64,000 nucleotides of DNA from Cordia subcordata (Eukaryota; Streptophyta; Magnoliopsida; Boraginales; Cordiaceae). The notes beneath the pieces are model-generated. The model did not search any database, had not been told where the DNA came from, and saw nothing but the letters and a program-made list of their open reading frames with translations. The stretch covers positions 2,770,501 to 2,834,500 of the forward strand of contig JAPTOF010000003.1 in the NCBI GenBank assembly GCA_028554755.1, read 5' to 3'. This document shows positions 62,901-64,000 of this stretch, in pieces; position 1 is the stretch's first letter; every line of letters begins with the position of its first letter. A program made the translations under genes and the position numbers.

Positions 62901-64000
62901 AATTCCTCTTTTAATTTGAAATAAAGTGTAAATACACCAACTATAGGATAAACAAAACGTAATATGAACTTTTAACAAGTTCAAAACATGTATAATTTAT
63001 TAGTTTTGCTCGCGGATGAATATAATATTTTATAACGATTGAACTTTACCTATAACCTTTTATTAAAAAAAAAAATTACCTGTAACATAATAACATTATG
63101 CGAGTATCTAAACTAGCTCTTTTTCACCATTTATCGATCTAGTGACGCCAAAATATTCTCATTCTTATTGTTTGATTCAGTTAAGCTCTTAAACTATTTC
63201 AGGTGTGCCACAAGCTTCGATGTAAATGCCTCATCTAAATATGCCTTTTTCCACAGCAAAGGAAGTGATTTGAGAGGCCCCCGCTGACATGAATGATATG
63301 ACTGCCTTTTTGGATTGTGTATCACAAGCAAGGACAATGAACAACAAAAATTATTATCAAACCAAAATGTGTAAACCTTAATTACTTTATGAGAGATAAA
63401 TTTAAAATATTTTATTAATAAAACTTTACCACAAAAGAAGCAAGGCAATTGATACAATGACTGGTCACCGTCGATAAAAAAGAATCTTTTTAAATCGCGT
63501 CGAATTTGTTAGGCCTTCAAGCATCTAAAATATATGAGGATGTAAATGACAACACGTTAATGTTCTTGATATACTAGAGTCAAATACATATTTTTCCTCT
63601 TACATTCCACATTCATGAAGTGGCTCCCATATCTTTTCCTATCATCTCTGTTAAGGTACTCCTGGAATCCTCACAAATCTAAAATATTTGATCAGTCATT
63701 AAATAAATTTGAAGATCAAAACTAATAAAATTATAGGACAATTACATGATTTTTCAAATAAAAATGTAAAAATTTAAACGCCTTTCAATTGTTCAAATGG
63801 TAATTCAAATCATTAAGATTATCTTTTTAAAAATGATGGCTTGAATTAAACGTATTTTTAAAACATTTTGTCACATTAATAGGAGTTCTCAACATAAACA
63901 TCAGACTTTAATCCCTCCCTAAACCTTATAAGTTACCAAAAAGGTTTTAGGCACGTATATTAGTAGTAGCCGAAGTGCTACATGCAAGAAAACAATTGGG
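59966..64000. other. AT-rich intergenic, no gene seen
   Basis: Scattered AT runs (for example 60,690-60,725) and short ORFs with biased composition only. I find no exon, RNA gene or element with both ends defined. Confidence 0.5.

Noticed and set aside
63194..63457. Minus-strand 87-aa ORF near the right edge
   Set aside because: Hydrophobic and AT-driven composition with no start context, splice signals or recognisable domain.

Overview
Plant nuclear DNA, almost certainly a eudicot. It is AT-rich with long intergenic stretches, Ty1-copia and TRIM-type LTR elements, MITEs, and GT-AG-spliced genes whose closest relatives I recognise in Arabidopsis. I could not name the species. All family assignments come from reading translations by eye, without any search.

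Layout. 1-2,900 is gene-poor debris: a BRCT-domain exon remnant, a chloroplast psbA fragment, a lone coding-like stretch and a probable solo LTR. About 2,930-18,415 is a tandem segmental duplication. Unit A is about 2,930-8,595 and unit B about 8,740-18,415. Each unit carries one copy of an acidic, Lys/Asp/Glu-rich protein gene built from 57-59-residue tandem repeats that I cannot assign to a known family. Copy A (5,769-7,139) ends early at a stop codon. Copy B is split at codon 64 by a 4.9-kb minus-strand copia element (11,441-16,348). The units also differ by a TRIM array beside copy A's TATA box and a Tourist-like MITE in unit B. A third, single-repeat homologue lies at 49,439-49,771.

18,950-22,960 holds an unidentified frameshifted ORF, an LTR-like stretch and a decayed manganese-type cation transporter (MTP) pseudogene. 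24,659-29,596 (minus) is a complete 13-exon KDO-8-phosphate synthase gene (290 aa). 33,956-39,216 is a defective copia element with its own nested solo LTR. 40,788-43,295 (minus) is a single-exon PPR-SMR gene of the EMB2217 type. 50,797-58,698 (minus) is a 16-exon AAA+ ATPase gene of the DAA1 type (833 aa), with a 266-bp miniature LTR element in intron 5. The final 5 kb shows no convincing gene.

MTP, KDSA and EMB2217 relatives are close neighbours on Arabidopsis chromosome 1 (At1g79520, At1g79500, At1g79490, from memory), so the middle of the window looks like an old conserved gene block stretched by retrotransposons. The flanking acidic-repeat genes look like a lineage-specific addition. I see no operon-like or otherwise coordinated pathway.
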